DNA of 64,000 nt, taken from NCBI GenBank assembly GCA_046349215.1, contig JAXMCV010000002.1, positions 62,001 through 126,000 on the forward strand. The letters are read 5' to 3'. A model generated the notes under the pieces. The model saw only the letters and a program-made list of their open reading frames with translations, searched no databases and was not told the DNA's origin. This DNA is from JAJXWB01 sp046349215. GTDB taxonomy: Bacteria > Pseudomonadota > Alphaproteobacteria > Rhizobiales > Beijerinckiaceae. Positions within the stretch are counted from its first letter, which is position 1. Every line of letters begins with the position of its first letter. Positions 38,262 through 46,788 of this stretch are shown in pieces. The translations under genes and the position numbers were made by a program.

Positions 38262-38758
38262 CGACCTCCGCCAAGGTCATGCTGCTCGGCGAAATCGGCG
38301 TCGGCAAGTCGTCGCTGGCGCGGCGCTTCGTGTTCGACAGGTTCGACGTCGACTACAAGTCGACGATCGGCGTCGATATCCTGACGCACGACGTGACGCT
38401 CGGCGACGGCGGCGCGCTGCGGCTGGTTCTCTGGGATACGGACGGCGATTTCGGGGCGTCGATTTTCGAGACCGTCTATGTGAAGGGCGCGTCGGGCGCG
38501 ATCATCGTCTCCGACGCGACGCGTCCGGCGACGCTCGCCAAGGCGGCGCGGCTGGCATCGCATTTCGCCGACGCCTTTCCCGGACGGCCGCATCGCGTGA
38601 TCGTGAACAAGACCGACCTGTCGGGGCTGGAGCCGGATGCGTTCGCCTCAGCCGGCGTCCGGGAGGCCGACGTGCTTGGCACGAGCGCGCTGACCGGCGA
38701 GGGCGTGCAGGCGCTCTTCGTTTCGCTGGCTGCGGATATCGTGCGGCGCGGATTCTAG
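38258..38758 (+). CDS. Rab-like small GTPase
   Basis: 166 residues from GTG 38258. All G motifs are present: P-loop GEIGVGKSS (11-19), switch I YKSTIGVD with Thr36, G3 LWDTDGDF (60-65), NKTD (117-120) and TSAL (142-145). FDRFDVDYKSTIGVD is strikingly like eukaryotic Rab switch I. The glutamine of DTAGQ is replaced by Asp64, so unaided GTP hydrolysis should be slow and a helper protein is likely. No C-terminal cysteines, so no lipid anchor; the membrane link would be the overlapping upstream gene. Its stop shares CTAG with the convergent response regulator. Confidence 0.92.
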   Translation: MTTSAKVMLLGEIGVGKSSLARRFVFDRFDVDYKSTIGVDILTHDVTLGDGGALRLVLWDTDGDFGASIFETVYVKGASGAIIVSDATRPATLAKAARLASHFADAFPGRPHRVIVNKTDLSGLEPDAFASAGVREADVLGTSALTGEGVQALFVSLAADIVRRGF

Positions 38759-39414
38759 GACGGCTGGCGTCCGCCGCGGATGGCGCGAACCGCGAGATCG
38801 GTGCGCGACCGCGCGCCCGTCTTGTCCATGATGCGGCTGACGTAATTCTTCACAGTGCCCTCTGCGAGCTTCAGTTCTGCGGCGATCTGCTTGTTGCTGT
38901 ATCCCGCGGCGACAAGCGCGAGAACGGCGTTCTCGCGATCCGTCAGCGGTTCGGCGCCTGCCTCGGCGCCGGACGCCGGTTCGGCGCGTCGCGTGCGGCG
39001 CAGTTCGTCCATCAGTTTTTCGGCGATTGGCGGCGACAGCCGCGCCTGTCCGCGGATCGCGGCCAGGATGTCCGATTCCTCGGCGTCCTTCAGCAGGTAG
39101 GCCGAGGCGCCGGCGCCGATCGCATCGAACACCATTTCGTCATTGTCGAAAGTCGTCAGCACGATGACGCGCGTCGCCGGCCGCTCGGCAAGAATGGCGC
39201 GCGTCGCGGCGACGCCGCCGAGCTTCGGCATCTGCAGGTCCATCAGAACGACATCAGGGCGCGAGAGCCTGGCGAGGCGGATTGCCTCCTGCCCGTCGCC
39301 GGCCTCGGCGACGATCTCGATGCCGTCCTCCAGCGATAGCATCGTGCGGAAGGCGCGCCGGATCAAATGCTGATCCTCGACGATCATCACGCGGATCGGT
39401 TCACTGCTCGGCAA
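38755..39414 (-). CDS. NarL/FixJ-type response regulator
   Basis: 219 residues. Receiver: acidic pocket IVEDQ, phospho-acceptor Asp in VVLMDLQMPKLGG, Thr in VIVLTTFDND and Lys in AYLLKDAEE. C-terminal LuxR-type helix-turn-helix: LTDRENAVLALVAAGYSN, then KQIAAELKLAEGTVKNYVSR. Starts 15 bases after the kinase stop and is the last gene of the rhamnose/glycosyltransferase operon. Confidence 0.95.
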   Translation of the reverse strand: MPSSEPIRVMIVEDQHLIRRAFRTMLSLEDGIEIVAEAGDGQEAIRLARLSRPDVVLMDLQMPKLGGVAATRAILAERPATRVIVLTTFDNDEMVFDAIGAGASAYLLKDAEESDILAAIRGQARLSPPIAEKLMDELRRTRRAEPASGAEAGAEPLTDRENAVLALVAAGYSNKQIAAELKLAEGTVKNYVSRIMDKTGARSRTDLAVRAIRGGRQPS

Positions 39415-39429
39415 AGTCCCGGATCCTCT

Positions 39430-40899
39430 TCAAAGTCCAGCCATGACAGGGGCGCGCACGATCACGGCGCTGCCGCGCGTCCTCTCCGATCTGACGGTCA
39501 GGCGACCCCCGATCATGCGCGCCTGCTCGTGCATTCCGGACAATCCGTAATGGCCGGGATAATCGCTTCCCGGATCGAAACCGCGTCCGTCGTCCGAAAC
39601 GACGATCTCGATTTCATTCCGCGTCAAATGCGCCTTCAGGGTAACGCAAGACGCCTGCGCATGCGACTCCACATTGCGGAGCGCCTCTTCGACGATCCTG
39701 TACAGAATTTCAGCGGCTTCCCCAACGATTGGGCTTGGTCCCAGCGATAATTCGCATGCGACATTCAGTCCCGTGCGTTCGGCAAGGCGGGCGGCTGCGC
39801 GCCGAAGCGCCGCCTCGAGTCCCTCGAGCCCGGCGCGCTGGAACCGCACCTGTCCCAAGGCCGCGCGCCCGCTTTCCAGCCCGGCGCGCGCGACCTCCTC
39901 GGCGTGACGCAATTCCGGCAGTATGCGGTCCGGCGCGCGCGTCGCGACTTTCGAGACGGCGCGCAATTGCGCGACGACGGCGACGAGCGCCTGGACGATC
40001 GTGTCGTGCAGGTCATGGGCGATCCGCAGTCGCTCGCGCACGACCAGCGCCGACCGCGCCTCGGCATGCGCGAGTTCGATCTCGGCCTGCAATTTCTTGA
40101 GAAGGGTGATGTCGCGGCCGACGGCCTGATATTCATCGGGACCGCCGGCCGCGCCGAGCCAGGCCGCGCGCCACCAGATCCAGACATTTTCGCCGGCCGC
40201 GTTCGTCAGGCGCTGCTCGAACGAACAATCCTGGCGTGGCGCGAGCGCGTCCCAGCCGGATCCTTCGTCCGGCGCGAGCAGGCCGCCGACATCCGCGCCC
40301 AGAAGCGCGGGGAGCGCCCGTCCGCAAAAATCGGCGACGCGGCCGTTGGCGAAGGCGATTGTCCGGTCGTGACGCAACCGCAGGACGAGATCGGCGCCGG
40401 ATTCGACGATGTCGCGATAGAGCGCCTCGTTGATGCGGGCGCGACGACGTGCGGCCTCCGCCTGTTCGTCGGCGAGCCGGCGCTCGCGCCGTTCACGCGC
40501 CAGCATGAGTTCTGTCTCGCTCGCGCCGAACGCCTGCGCGCCGACCAGCGAATAGGCTTGCGCAACTGCGTCGAAGGCGATGGTGATGGTCGTCTTCCCG
40601 CCAGATGGGCCGATGCCGACATTCGGCAGCGCGACGATTTCTTCCCTTCCCTCGGCAAGCTCGCGCAGCGCCTGTTCCAGGCCGGCGAGAACGGACGCCT
40701 CGAAGCAGGAACGCCCGACGGCAGGAAGCCATTCCATCTCCGCTCCATGGCGCTCGATAACGAGTCCCTGCCGCGACAGCCGCGCGAAGCCGATGCGATG
40801 GCGCGCCAGCGCGTCGTTGATGATCGCGTTTTCGGTATCGGCGCCCGCCACCTGCCCTCCGTCGAGCGCGATCTTGGGCGAAAGCGCCCGCCTTGTCAT
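39430..40899 (-). CDS. NarX-type PAS sensor histidine kinase
   Basis: 489 residues from ATG 40899, whose ATG overlaps the glycosyltransferase stop (TGATG). Residues about 20-130 are an unrecognised input region; a PAS domain follows (LRHDRTIAFANGRVADFCGR to YQAVGRDITLLKK). HisKA_3: RERLRIAHDLHDTIVQALVA with the phospho-His. HATPase: ILYRIVEEALRNVESHA, VSDDGRGFDPGSD, GLSGMHEQARMIGG. No membrane helix, so a cytosolic signal. Pairs with the regulator downstream. Confidence 0.93.
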   Translation of the reverse strand: MTRRALSPKIALDGGQVAGADTENAIINDALARHRIGFARLSRQGLVIERHGAEMEWLPAVGRSCFEASVLAGLEQALRELAEGREEIVALPNVGIGPSGGKTTITIAFDAVAQAYSLVGAQAFGASETELMLARERRERRLADEQAEAARRRARINEALYRDIVESGADLVLRLRHDRTIAFANGRVADFCGRALPALLGADVGGLLAPDEGSGWDALAPRQDCSFEQRLTNAAGENVWIWWRAAWLGAAGGPDEYQAVGRDITLLKKLQAEIELAHAEARSALVVRERLRIAHDLHDTIVQALVAVVAQLRAVSKVATRAPDRILPELRHAEEVARAGLESGRAALGQVRFQRAGLEGLEAALRRAAARLAERTGLNVACELSLGPSPIVGEAAEILYRIVEEALRNVESHAQASCVTLKAHLTRNEIEIVVSDDGRGFDPGSDYPGHYGLSGMHEQARMIGGRLTVRSERTRGSAVIVRAPVMAGL

Positions 40900-43430
40900 C
40901 ACGGCAGGCGGCGCATCCAATTCTCGCGCATGACGACATCGACGATGCGCAAGGCCGCACCCCTCCATGTCGGCTGGATCACGCGCGCCGGATCGGCTTT
41001 CGCGTCGCCCGCGATGAAGGAGCGGATTGCCTGCGCCATTGCGTCGGAATCGTTGACGCGGAAGTAGACAGCGCCGTCGCGGCCGACCTCGCGAAACACC
41101 GGAATGTCGCTGCAGATCACGGGCTTGCCCTTGCGCGCGGCTTCGACCAGCGGCAGGCCGAAACCTTCCGCGTATGCCGGCGCGAGCACGGCGGCGCAAT
41201 GATCGTAGGCGAAGGCGAGATCGGTATCGTCGGCGTTCTCGAACCAGAACAGGCGGCGACCATATTCCGGGCTGCGCGTCACGCGCGCCATCACGGTCTC
41301 GACGTGCCAGCCGCGCCGCCCGACGAAGACGAGCCTTGCGTCCATGCCTTGCGCCCACAGGCGCTCGAAAGCAGCGAGGGCGATCGCATGGCCCTTGCGC
41401 GGTTCGAACGTGCCGACGAGCACGAAGGTCGGCGCCGGTCCCGAAAAGGCTTCGCGCATCCGCTCCGTGGCGTTCCCGGCGCCGGCCGGCGGCACGTCGG
41501 ACCCGCAATGGAACCAGCCGACACGCAGCCCGGTGCGCGTCGGCAAGCCCTGCGCGGCGACGTAGTCGCACAATTCCTCGGCGACGGTGCGCGAAATGGC
41601 GATCATGCCGTCGCTTTCGAGAAGCGCGGCCTTCAGCCAGGCGAGGTGGATCTCCGGCACGCGCCCGACGGACGCGCCGCGATAGAGCTGCGGAATCAGA
41701 TCGTAGATGCACGAGACGACCATGCCGCCAGCGGCGCGCACCTCGGCGAAGACCTTCGCGAAACGCGCGAAGTCGCCCCATGAATTGTCGAGCATCAGCA
41801 GGCAGTCGCCCGCCGCGATGTCGAGCGCGGCGTCCGGGACCGTTTGCGGTCCGCCGGTCTCGCGGGCGATCCAGCCTTCGCAGGAAACAAGCCTGCCGTC
41901 CTGCAGGCGCACGGCGACCGGCGTGACCTCGCCGAGGCCGCTTTCGCGATAGAGCGCGGTCGCAACCGAGCGGACGACGCGCTGGATGCCGGTGCGATCG
42001 TCCTTCGCGACGATAGTCGTGACGTCGATGAGCAGCCTGCGACGCGAATTGTCATAGAATCGCGGCGCGGATTTCAGGATCAGGTCCGCGGCTGTCTGCG
42101 GCGTCAGCGTTCTTGCCGAAGCGTCCTTCAGGATCGTGGCTGCTTCCGCCTCGTATCCTTCCGGCAGCAGCAACGAGGCTGGCAGGCTGCGATTGCGCGG
42201 CGGCGACTTCATGCGTGCGTCGGCCTCGTCGAGGGCTTCCCAGGCGCGGCGTGCGGTCTCGGTCCACGAGAAGGTCGCGGCGCGGTCCAGCGCCCAGCGG
42301 CGCGCATCCGCGATCTGGCCCGGTTCGCGCAGCAGGCGCGTCATCGCCTGGGCAATCGTCTCGGGTGATTTCGTGTCGCAGCGCAGGTCGGGGCGATCGA
42401 CGATTTCGACGAGGCTCGAATTGTCGCCCACGACGACCGGCGCGCCGCATTGCATCGCTTCCAGCACCGGCAGGCCGAAGCCTTCGTAGAGAGAGGGAAA
42501 CAGGAACAGCGTGCAGCGCGCATAGAGGAGCGAGAGGTCGGCGTCGTCTATACGCGAGAGAAGGACGACGTCCTTTTCCGTCAGGCCCGCCCTGGCGAAG
42601 CGATCGCGAACGGCCCCGCGCCGGGACGGTTCGAAGGGTACGAGCAGCACGAATTGCAACGCGCTGCGAATGTCCTGGGGCAGTAGGCAGATCGCTGCGA
42701 TGGCGGCGTCGACGTTCTTGCGCGGATCGTCGCCCGACGCGCAGAAGACGAAATCGCGGACCAGCCCCAGTTCGCGCAAACGCGCCTCGGTCTGCGGCGA
42801 AGCGACGACGGGCGCAAAGGACGCGTCGGCCGCGCCGGAAATATTGACGATCCTGTCCGGCGTCATGCCGAGCAGGCGGATCGCGTCGGCGCGCGTGGAA
42901 TCAGAAATCGCCAGCAACAGATCGGCTCCTGCGCTCGCCTTCATCTGCTCTTCCTGAAAGCGGCGGACGTGGCGGTCGCGCAGGTAGAGATCGGGGAACA
43001 GCGCGGGAATGAAATCGTAGGCGATCGCCGCGCCGACGCGCGAGGAGAGACGCGCAAAATCGGACAGGGCAATATCTTCGGGCCAGGCTTCGAAAAGGTT
43101 GGAGCCGAACCAGATGTCCGGCGCATCCAGCGCAACGGCGCGTCGCATCGCGGCCTCGCCCAGCCTTCGCGCCGGATCGGCCTTCGGCGCGCCGTAACGC
43201 GGCGAAGGCGGCGTGGCATAGCCGACGAAGCGCGCGTCGGGATCGATGGTGCGCAATTCGGCGACGAGTTCGTTCGCGGCGTCCGGGAAATTGTCGCTTA
43301 AGGCGAAGCCGAGATCGCGCGAGCCCCGCTGGCGCAGCATCTCCAGCGCCAGCGCGCGCGTGTAGCGACCGATGCCGCGCATGCGCGAGCCCTTGGTCTG
43401 CGCGCCGATGAGATCGAACAGGATGCGCAA
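40899..43430 (-). CDS. Glycosyltransferase with two GT4 (GT-B) domains
   Basis: 843 residues, twice the usual size. The first GT-B unit spans about 1-385 (LFDLIGAQTKGSRMRGIGRY; donor site YEGFGLPVLEAMQCG); the second about 455-840 (LLIDVTTIVAKDDRTGIQRV; YAEGFGLPLVEAARKG). Both keep the E-x7-E motif, so both are likely active. Fused GT4 pairs build repeating O-antigens such as rhamnans. The gmd/rmd genes upstream point to GDP-D-rhamnose as donor. The gap to the previous gene is two bases. Confidence 0.92.
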   Translation of the reverse strand: MRILFDLIGAQTKGSRMRGIGRYTRALALEMLRQRGSRDLGFALSDNFPDAANELVAELRTIDPDARFVGYATPPSPRYGAPKADPARRLGEAAMRRAVALDAPDIWFGSNLFEAWPEDIALSDFARLSSRVGAAIAYDFIPALFPDLYLRDRHVRRFQEEQMKASAGADLLLAISDSTRADAIRLLGMTPDRIVNISGAADASFAPVVASPQTEARLRELGLVRDFVFCASGDDPRKNVDAAIAAICLLPQDIRSALQFVLLVPFEPSRRGAVRDRFARAGLTEKDVVLLSRIDDADLSLLYARCTLFLFPSLYEGFGLPVLEAMQCGAPVVVGDNSSLVEIVDRPDLRCDTKSPETIAQAMTRLLREPGQIADARRWALDRAATFSWTETARRAWEALDEADARMKSPPRNRSLPASLLLPEGYEAEAATILKDASARTLTPQTAADLILKSAPRFYDNSRRRLLIDVTTIVAKDDRTGIQRVVRSVATALYRESGLGEVTPVAVRLQDGRLVSCEGWIARETGGPQTVPDAALDIAAGDCLLMLDNSWGDFARFAKVFAEVRAAGGMVVSCIYDLIPQLYRGASVGRVPEIHLAWLKAALLESDGMIAISRTVAEELCDYVAAQGLPTRTGLRVGWFHCGSDVPPAGAGNATERMREAFSGPAPTFVLVGTFEPRKGHAIALAAFERLWAQGMDARLVFVGRRGWHVETVMARVTRSPEYGRRLFWFENADDTDLAFAYDHCAAVLAPAYAEGFGLPLVEAARKGKPVICSDIPVFREVGRDGAVYFRVNDSDAMAQAIRSFIAGDAKADPARVIQPTWRGAALRIVDVVMRENWMRRLP

Positions 43431-43432
43431 GG

Positions 43433-43765
43433 TCAGGCCGGGCGCGCGATGCGCGCGGAAATCCGCGCGGCTATCCTGTCGCGGGAAATTGGCGGCGGCG
43501 GTTTAGTTAACGACGGCGATGCCTGCGACGAACCGCCGGCGCCCGGCGCGCTCCCATCGTCGTCGCGCCGCGAAAACAACCTGCGAATGGCGCGCTCGAC
43601 GATCCGCACTGGCCAGCCGACGTGCCAGGCGACGGAATAGATCGCCTCGGCGTGGCGCGCTTCCAGATCTTCCAGTTCGCGCCGCAAATGATCGACCTGG
43701 AATTCGAGGATGCGGATGCGGTCGTCCTTCAGCCGCTCCGTCTCGCGCCCTGCGTCTTCGGCCAT
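43433..43765 (-). CDS. Small coiled-coil protein in the polysaccharide operon
   Basis: 110 residues from ATG 43765. Residues 5-45 are a coiled coil (RILEFQVDHLRRELEDLEAR) followed by an amphipathic segment AIYSVAWHVGWPVRIVERAI and a disordered Pro/Ser tail. Coiled coil plus a short S-x-x-W-x-x-x-x-P-x-R helix is common at the ends of bacterial glycosyltransferases, where it is thought to touch the membrane or set chain length. Here it is a separate gene between rmd and the glycosyltransferase, so it may serve that role in trans. This is inference. Confidence 0.75.
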   Translation of the reverse strand: MAEDAGRETERLKDDRIRILEFQVDHLRRELEDLEARHAEAIYSVAWHVGWPVRIVERAIRRLFSRRDDDGSAPGAGGSSQASPSLTKPPPPISRDRIAARISARIARPA

Positions 43766-43772
43766 GTTCGCC

Positions 43773-44756
43773 TCAGGAGCTCGGGGCGCCCTGGCGGCGC
43801 CAATAGTCCAGAAGAGACCCGAGTATCTCGTCAATGGCAATGGCCGGTCGCCAGCCGGTGGCGGCCGAGAGTTTTTCGGCGCTGCCGATGGCGAGTGGAA
43901 TGTCGGAGGGACGCAGGCGCCCCGCATCAACGCGAGGCTCGAAAGGAACGCGCGACACGGCGCGGAATTTCTCGACGAGATCGCCAATGCGATAGCGCGC
44001 GCCCGACGCCACGTTGTAGACGCCGCCGCGCGGCAGCGCCGGGGCGGCGCGCAGCAGGCCGATGTAGGCGGCGCAAACGTCGCCGACGTGCAGGAAATCC
44101 CGTTCGGCGTCGAGATTGCCAACGTGGAGTTCGGGCGTCTGGCGCCCTTGCTCGATCGCGGCGATCTGCGCGGCAAATGACGACAGGACGAAATTGCCGG
44201 GGCTCTGGCCAGGGCCGGTGTGATTGAACGGCCGGACAATGACGAGCCGCGCGGTCTGTGGCAGTACGTCGGTCAGCATGGCTTCGGCGGCCGCCTTGGC
44301 ATGGGCGTAGGAACTCACCGGCCGCAGCGCGGTCTCCTCGGTCGCCGGACCTTCGCGGAAGCTCCAGCCGTAGACCTCGGACGAACTGACGAAGAAGAAT
44401 GTCGTGTCCGGCGCGTAACGCGCGCAAGACGTCGCGAGTTCGAGCGAGCCGCAGAAATTGATGCGCCAGGTTGCTTCCGCATCCTTCAGCCCGGCGCCGA
44501 CGGAGGCTTGCGCGGCTAGGTGCAGGACGAGGTCGGGACGGAAGCCGGCGACGATCGAATCGATCGCGGCCGCGTCGGTTATTTCGGCGTCGGCGTTGCT
44601 CCAGCCCGAATGCGAAACTCGTTCTCCGGGCCGCCGGACGAGCAGGCGCTCGGCGTTCGGCCATGCCTCCGCGAGCGCTGGCGCGAGCCAGCCGCCGACG
44701 AAGCCCGTGCCGCCCGTCAGCAGAATACGCTTGTAGGAGGCGGGGGCTCCGCTCAC
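43773..44756 (-). CDS. rmd: GDP-6-deoxy-D-mannose reductase (Rmd-type NAD-dependent epimerase/dehydratase)
   Basis: 327 residues from GTG 44756 (GTGA overlap with gmd). Extended SDR: LLTGGTGFVGGWLAPALAEA, LHLAAQASVG, SSSEVYGW, catalytic YAHAK, RPFNHTGPGQSPGNFVLSSF, HVGNLDAERDFLHV. The N-H-T-G-P-G-Q and RDFLHV stretches are those of Rmd. It reduces GDP-4-keto-6-deoxymannose to GDP-D-rhamnose. Next to gmd, which makes its substrate. Confidence 0.88.
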   Translation of the reverse strand: MSGAPASYKRILLTGGTGFVGGWLAPALAEAWPNAERLLVRRPGERVSHSGWSNADAEITDAAAIDSIVAGFRPDLVLHLAAQASVGAGLKDAEATWRINFCGSLELATSCARYAPDTTFFFVSSSEVYGWSFREGPATEETALRPVSSYAHAKAAAEAMLTDVLPQTARLVIVRPFNHTGPGQSPGNFVLSSFAAQIAAIEQGRQTPELHVGNLDAERDFLHVGDVCAAYIGLLRAAPALPRGGVYNVASGARYRIGDLVEKFRAVSRVPFEPRVDAGRLRPSDIPLAIGSAEKLSAATGWRPAIAIDEILGSLLDYWRRQGAPSS

Positions 44757-45739
44757 AGCGCGGGTTCGGTCCTGACGCGTTCCAGGTCGGCATCGACCAT
44801 CTCGCGGATCATCTCCTCGAGCGAGGTCTTCGGCACCCAGCCGAGTTTCTCGCGCGCCTTGGTCGGGTCGCCGAGCAGCACTTCGACCTCGGCCGGACGA
44901 TAGAAGGCCGGATCGATGACGACATGCTTTCCCATGTCCATGCCGATGTAGTCGAAGGCGATGCGGCACATGTCGCGCACGGTGGTGGTGCGGCCGGTGG
45001 CGACGACGTAATCGTCGGGCTTGTCCTGCTGCAGCATCATCCACATCATCTGCACGTAGTCGCGCGCGTGGCCCCAGTCGCGCTTGGCGTCGATATTGCC
45101 GAGCCGCAATTCATTCTGCTTGCCGAGCTTGATGCGCGCGACCGCGTGGGAGACCTTGCGCGTCACGAATTCGATGCCGCGCAGCGGGCTCTCGTGATTG
45201 AAGAGAATGCCGGACGAAGCGTGGAAGCCGAAGCTCTCGCGATAATTGACGGTGATCCAGTGGCCGTAGAGCTTGGCCACCGCATAGGGCGAGCGCGGAT
45301 AGAAGGGCGTCTTCTCCGTCTGCATGTCCTGCTGGATCAGCCCGTACATTTCGGACGAGGACGCCTGGTAGAAGCGGGCGTCCGGCTTTTCGGCGCGCAT
45401 GGCTTCCAGGATGTTCGTCACGCCAATGGCGGTAATGTTGCCGGTATGGATCGGCTGGCGCCACGAGGAAGCGACGAAGCTCTGCGCGGCGAGGTTGTAG
45501 ATTTCCTGTGGCTGGACTTCCTTGACGATGCGCACCAGGCTCGAAAGATCGCCCATGTCGCCGTCGAGCAGCGTCACCTTGTCGGCGACGCCGAGCCAGC
45601 GCAGGCGATGGTCCTCGACGCCGCGATGCGACGAGCGGCGGATGACACCGAACACTTCGTAGCCTTTGCCGAGTAGGAACTGCGAGAGATAGGCTCCGTC
45701 CTGGCCCGTGATGCCGGTCAGAAGCGCGCGCTTGGACAT
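44753..45739 (-). CDS. gmd: GDP-mannose 4,6-dehydratase
   Basis: 328 residues from ATG 45739 (MSKRALLTGITGQDGAYLS). Classic Gmd: VIRRSSHRGVEDH, NLAAQSFVASSW, SSSEMYG, catalytic YAVAKLYGHW, HESPLRGIEFVTRKV, RDWGHARDYV and FYRPAEVEVLLGD. Makes GDP-4-keto-6-deoxy-D-mannose. First gene of a six-gene minus-strand operon (gmd, rmd, coiled coil, GT4-GT4, histidine kinase, response regulator) with gaps between -4 and 15 bases. Confidence 0.96.
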   Translation of the reverse strand: MSKRALLTGITGQDGAYLSQFLLGKGYEVFGVIRRSSHRGVEDHRLRWLGVADKVTLLDGDMGDLSSLVRIVKEVQPQEIYNLAAQSFVASSWRQPIHTGNITAIGVTNILEAMRAEKPDARFYQASSSEMYGLIQQDMQTEKTPFYPRSPYAVAKLYGHWITVNYRESFGFHASSGILFNHESPLRGIEFVTRKVSHAVARIKLGKQNELRLGNIDAKRDWGHARDYVQMMWMMLQQDKPDDYVVATGRTTTVRDMCRIAFDYIGMDMGKHVVIDPAFYRPAEVEVLLGDPTKAREKLGWVPKTSLEEMIREMVDADLERVRTEPAL

Positions 45740-45888
45740 TGTTTTTCCTCGACTGCGGACGCGCAAACCGCGCGAGACCCGGCCTATGGGCCATTTGCGA
45801 CGCCACAGGGTGCGGGCGGAATAGCAAAAGGGGCGCCGCACTGGCAAGTACGAGGCTCCAAAACGCTGAAATCGCGGATATTTCCAGA

Positions 45889-46698
45889 TCAGGCCTCGGC
45901 GAACTTCGGGAGCCGTTTTTCCATTTGCGCCCGCACCGCCTCGATCTGGTTGGCGCTGCCGATCAACTTGACCTGTTCGGCGGATTCCGCAATCAGTCCG
46001 GTTTCGGCGTCGGTGGCGACCGCCAGATTGAGCAGGCGCTTGGCGGCGCGTATGGCGTGCGGGTTCTTGTCGGCGATCTCGCGAGCCGTCTCGAGCGCTG
46101 CGGCGCGCGGCTCGGCGCAGACGCGAGTGACAAGGCCGTAGGAGAAAGCCTCCTCGCCCGAAAACACGCGGCCAGTATAGGTCAGTTCGCGCACGATATC
46201 CTCGCGCGCAAGATGCCGCATGAGCTGCGTGCCGGCGACGTCGGGCACGAGGCCCCAGCGGATTTCCATGACCGACATTTTCGCGTCGGGCGTCGCGTAG
46301 CGCATGTCGGCGCCGAGCGCGACCTGGAAGCCGCCGCCGAAGGCGACGCCGTGGACGGCGGCGATGACGGGCACCGGCAGTTCGCGCCAAAGCCATGCCG
46401 CCCATTGCGGCTTGTTGGCTGGACCGTGGGTGCGGGCGCGCAGGTCGCGCAGGCCGGCCATCGCCTCGCCCTTGTCCTTCATGTCCTGGAAGCGCCCCAT
46501 GTCGAGGCCGGCGCAGAAGGCGCGGCCCTCGCCCGACAGCACGACCGCGCGCAGGCCCTTCATGGACGCGAGCTTCTCGCCGGCCTCGATCAAGCCCGAG
46601 AACATCGCTTCGTCGAGCGCGTTCATCTTGTCGGCGCGGATCATGCGGACGTCGGCGACGCCGTTGTCGTGAAGGTCAATTGCTACGCGGTCTTTCAT
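45889..46698 (-). CDS. Enoyl-CoA hydratase/isomerase (crotonase) family protein
   Basis: 269 residues. Oxyanion-hole segments GEGRAFCAGLDMG and HGVAFGGGFQVALGAD are intact, and the Glu in KMSVMEIRWGLVPDVAGT matches one catalytic position. Annotated relatives include crotonases of the PaaG/carnitinyl-CoA type; the substrate is unknown. Follows the FAD-oxidase gene after a 90-bp gap containing a palindrome. Confidence 0.9.
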   Translation of the reverse strand: MKDRVAIDLHDNGVADVRMIRADKMNALDEAMFSGLIEAGEKLASMKGLRAVVLSGEGRAFCAGLDMGRFQDMKDKGEAMAGLRDLRARTHGPANKPQWAAWLWRELPVPVIAAVHGVAFGGGFQVALGADMRYATPDAKMSVMEIRWGLVPDVAGTQLMRHLAREDIVRELTYTGRVFSGEEAFSYGLVTRVCAEPRAAALETAREIADKNPHAIRAAKRLLNLAVATDAETGLIAESAEQVKLIGSANQIEAVRAQMEKRLPKFAEA

Positions 46699-46735
46699 GC
46701 CTTGGGTTCCCCTCGCATTTTCCGGTTTCCTCCGC

Positions 46736-46782
46736 CCCCACCCTTTCCCTCCCCCCGCTTCGCGAGAGAGGGAAAGGGTGGA
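46736..46782. repeat. CCACCCTTTCCCTC palindrome (family C type)
   Basis: CCACCCTTTCCCTC (from 46739) and GAGGGAAAGGGTGG (to 46781) are perfect 14-bp arms around about 15 bases. It lies between the crotonase and FAD-oxidase genes and could also act as a terminator. Confidence 0.7.
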
Positions 46783-46788
46783 GGCCGC

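Noticed and set aside
45740..46405. N-terminal extension of gmd up to 46405
   Set aside because: The extra part is a shadow of the crotonase gene; Gmd starts with MSKRALLTGITG at 45739.
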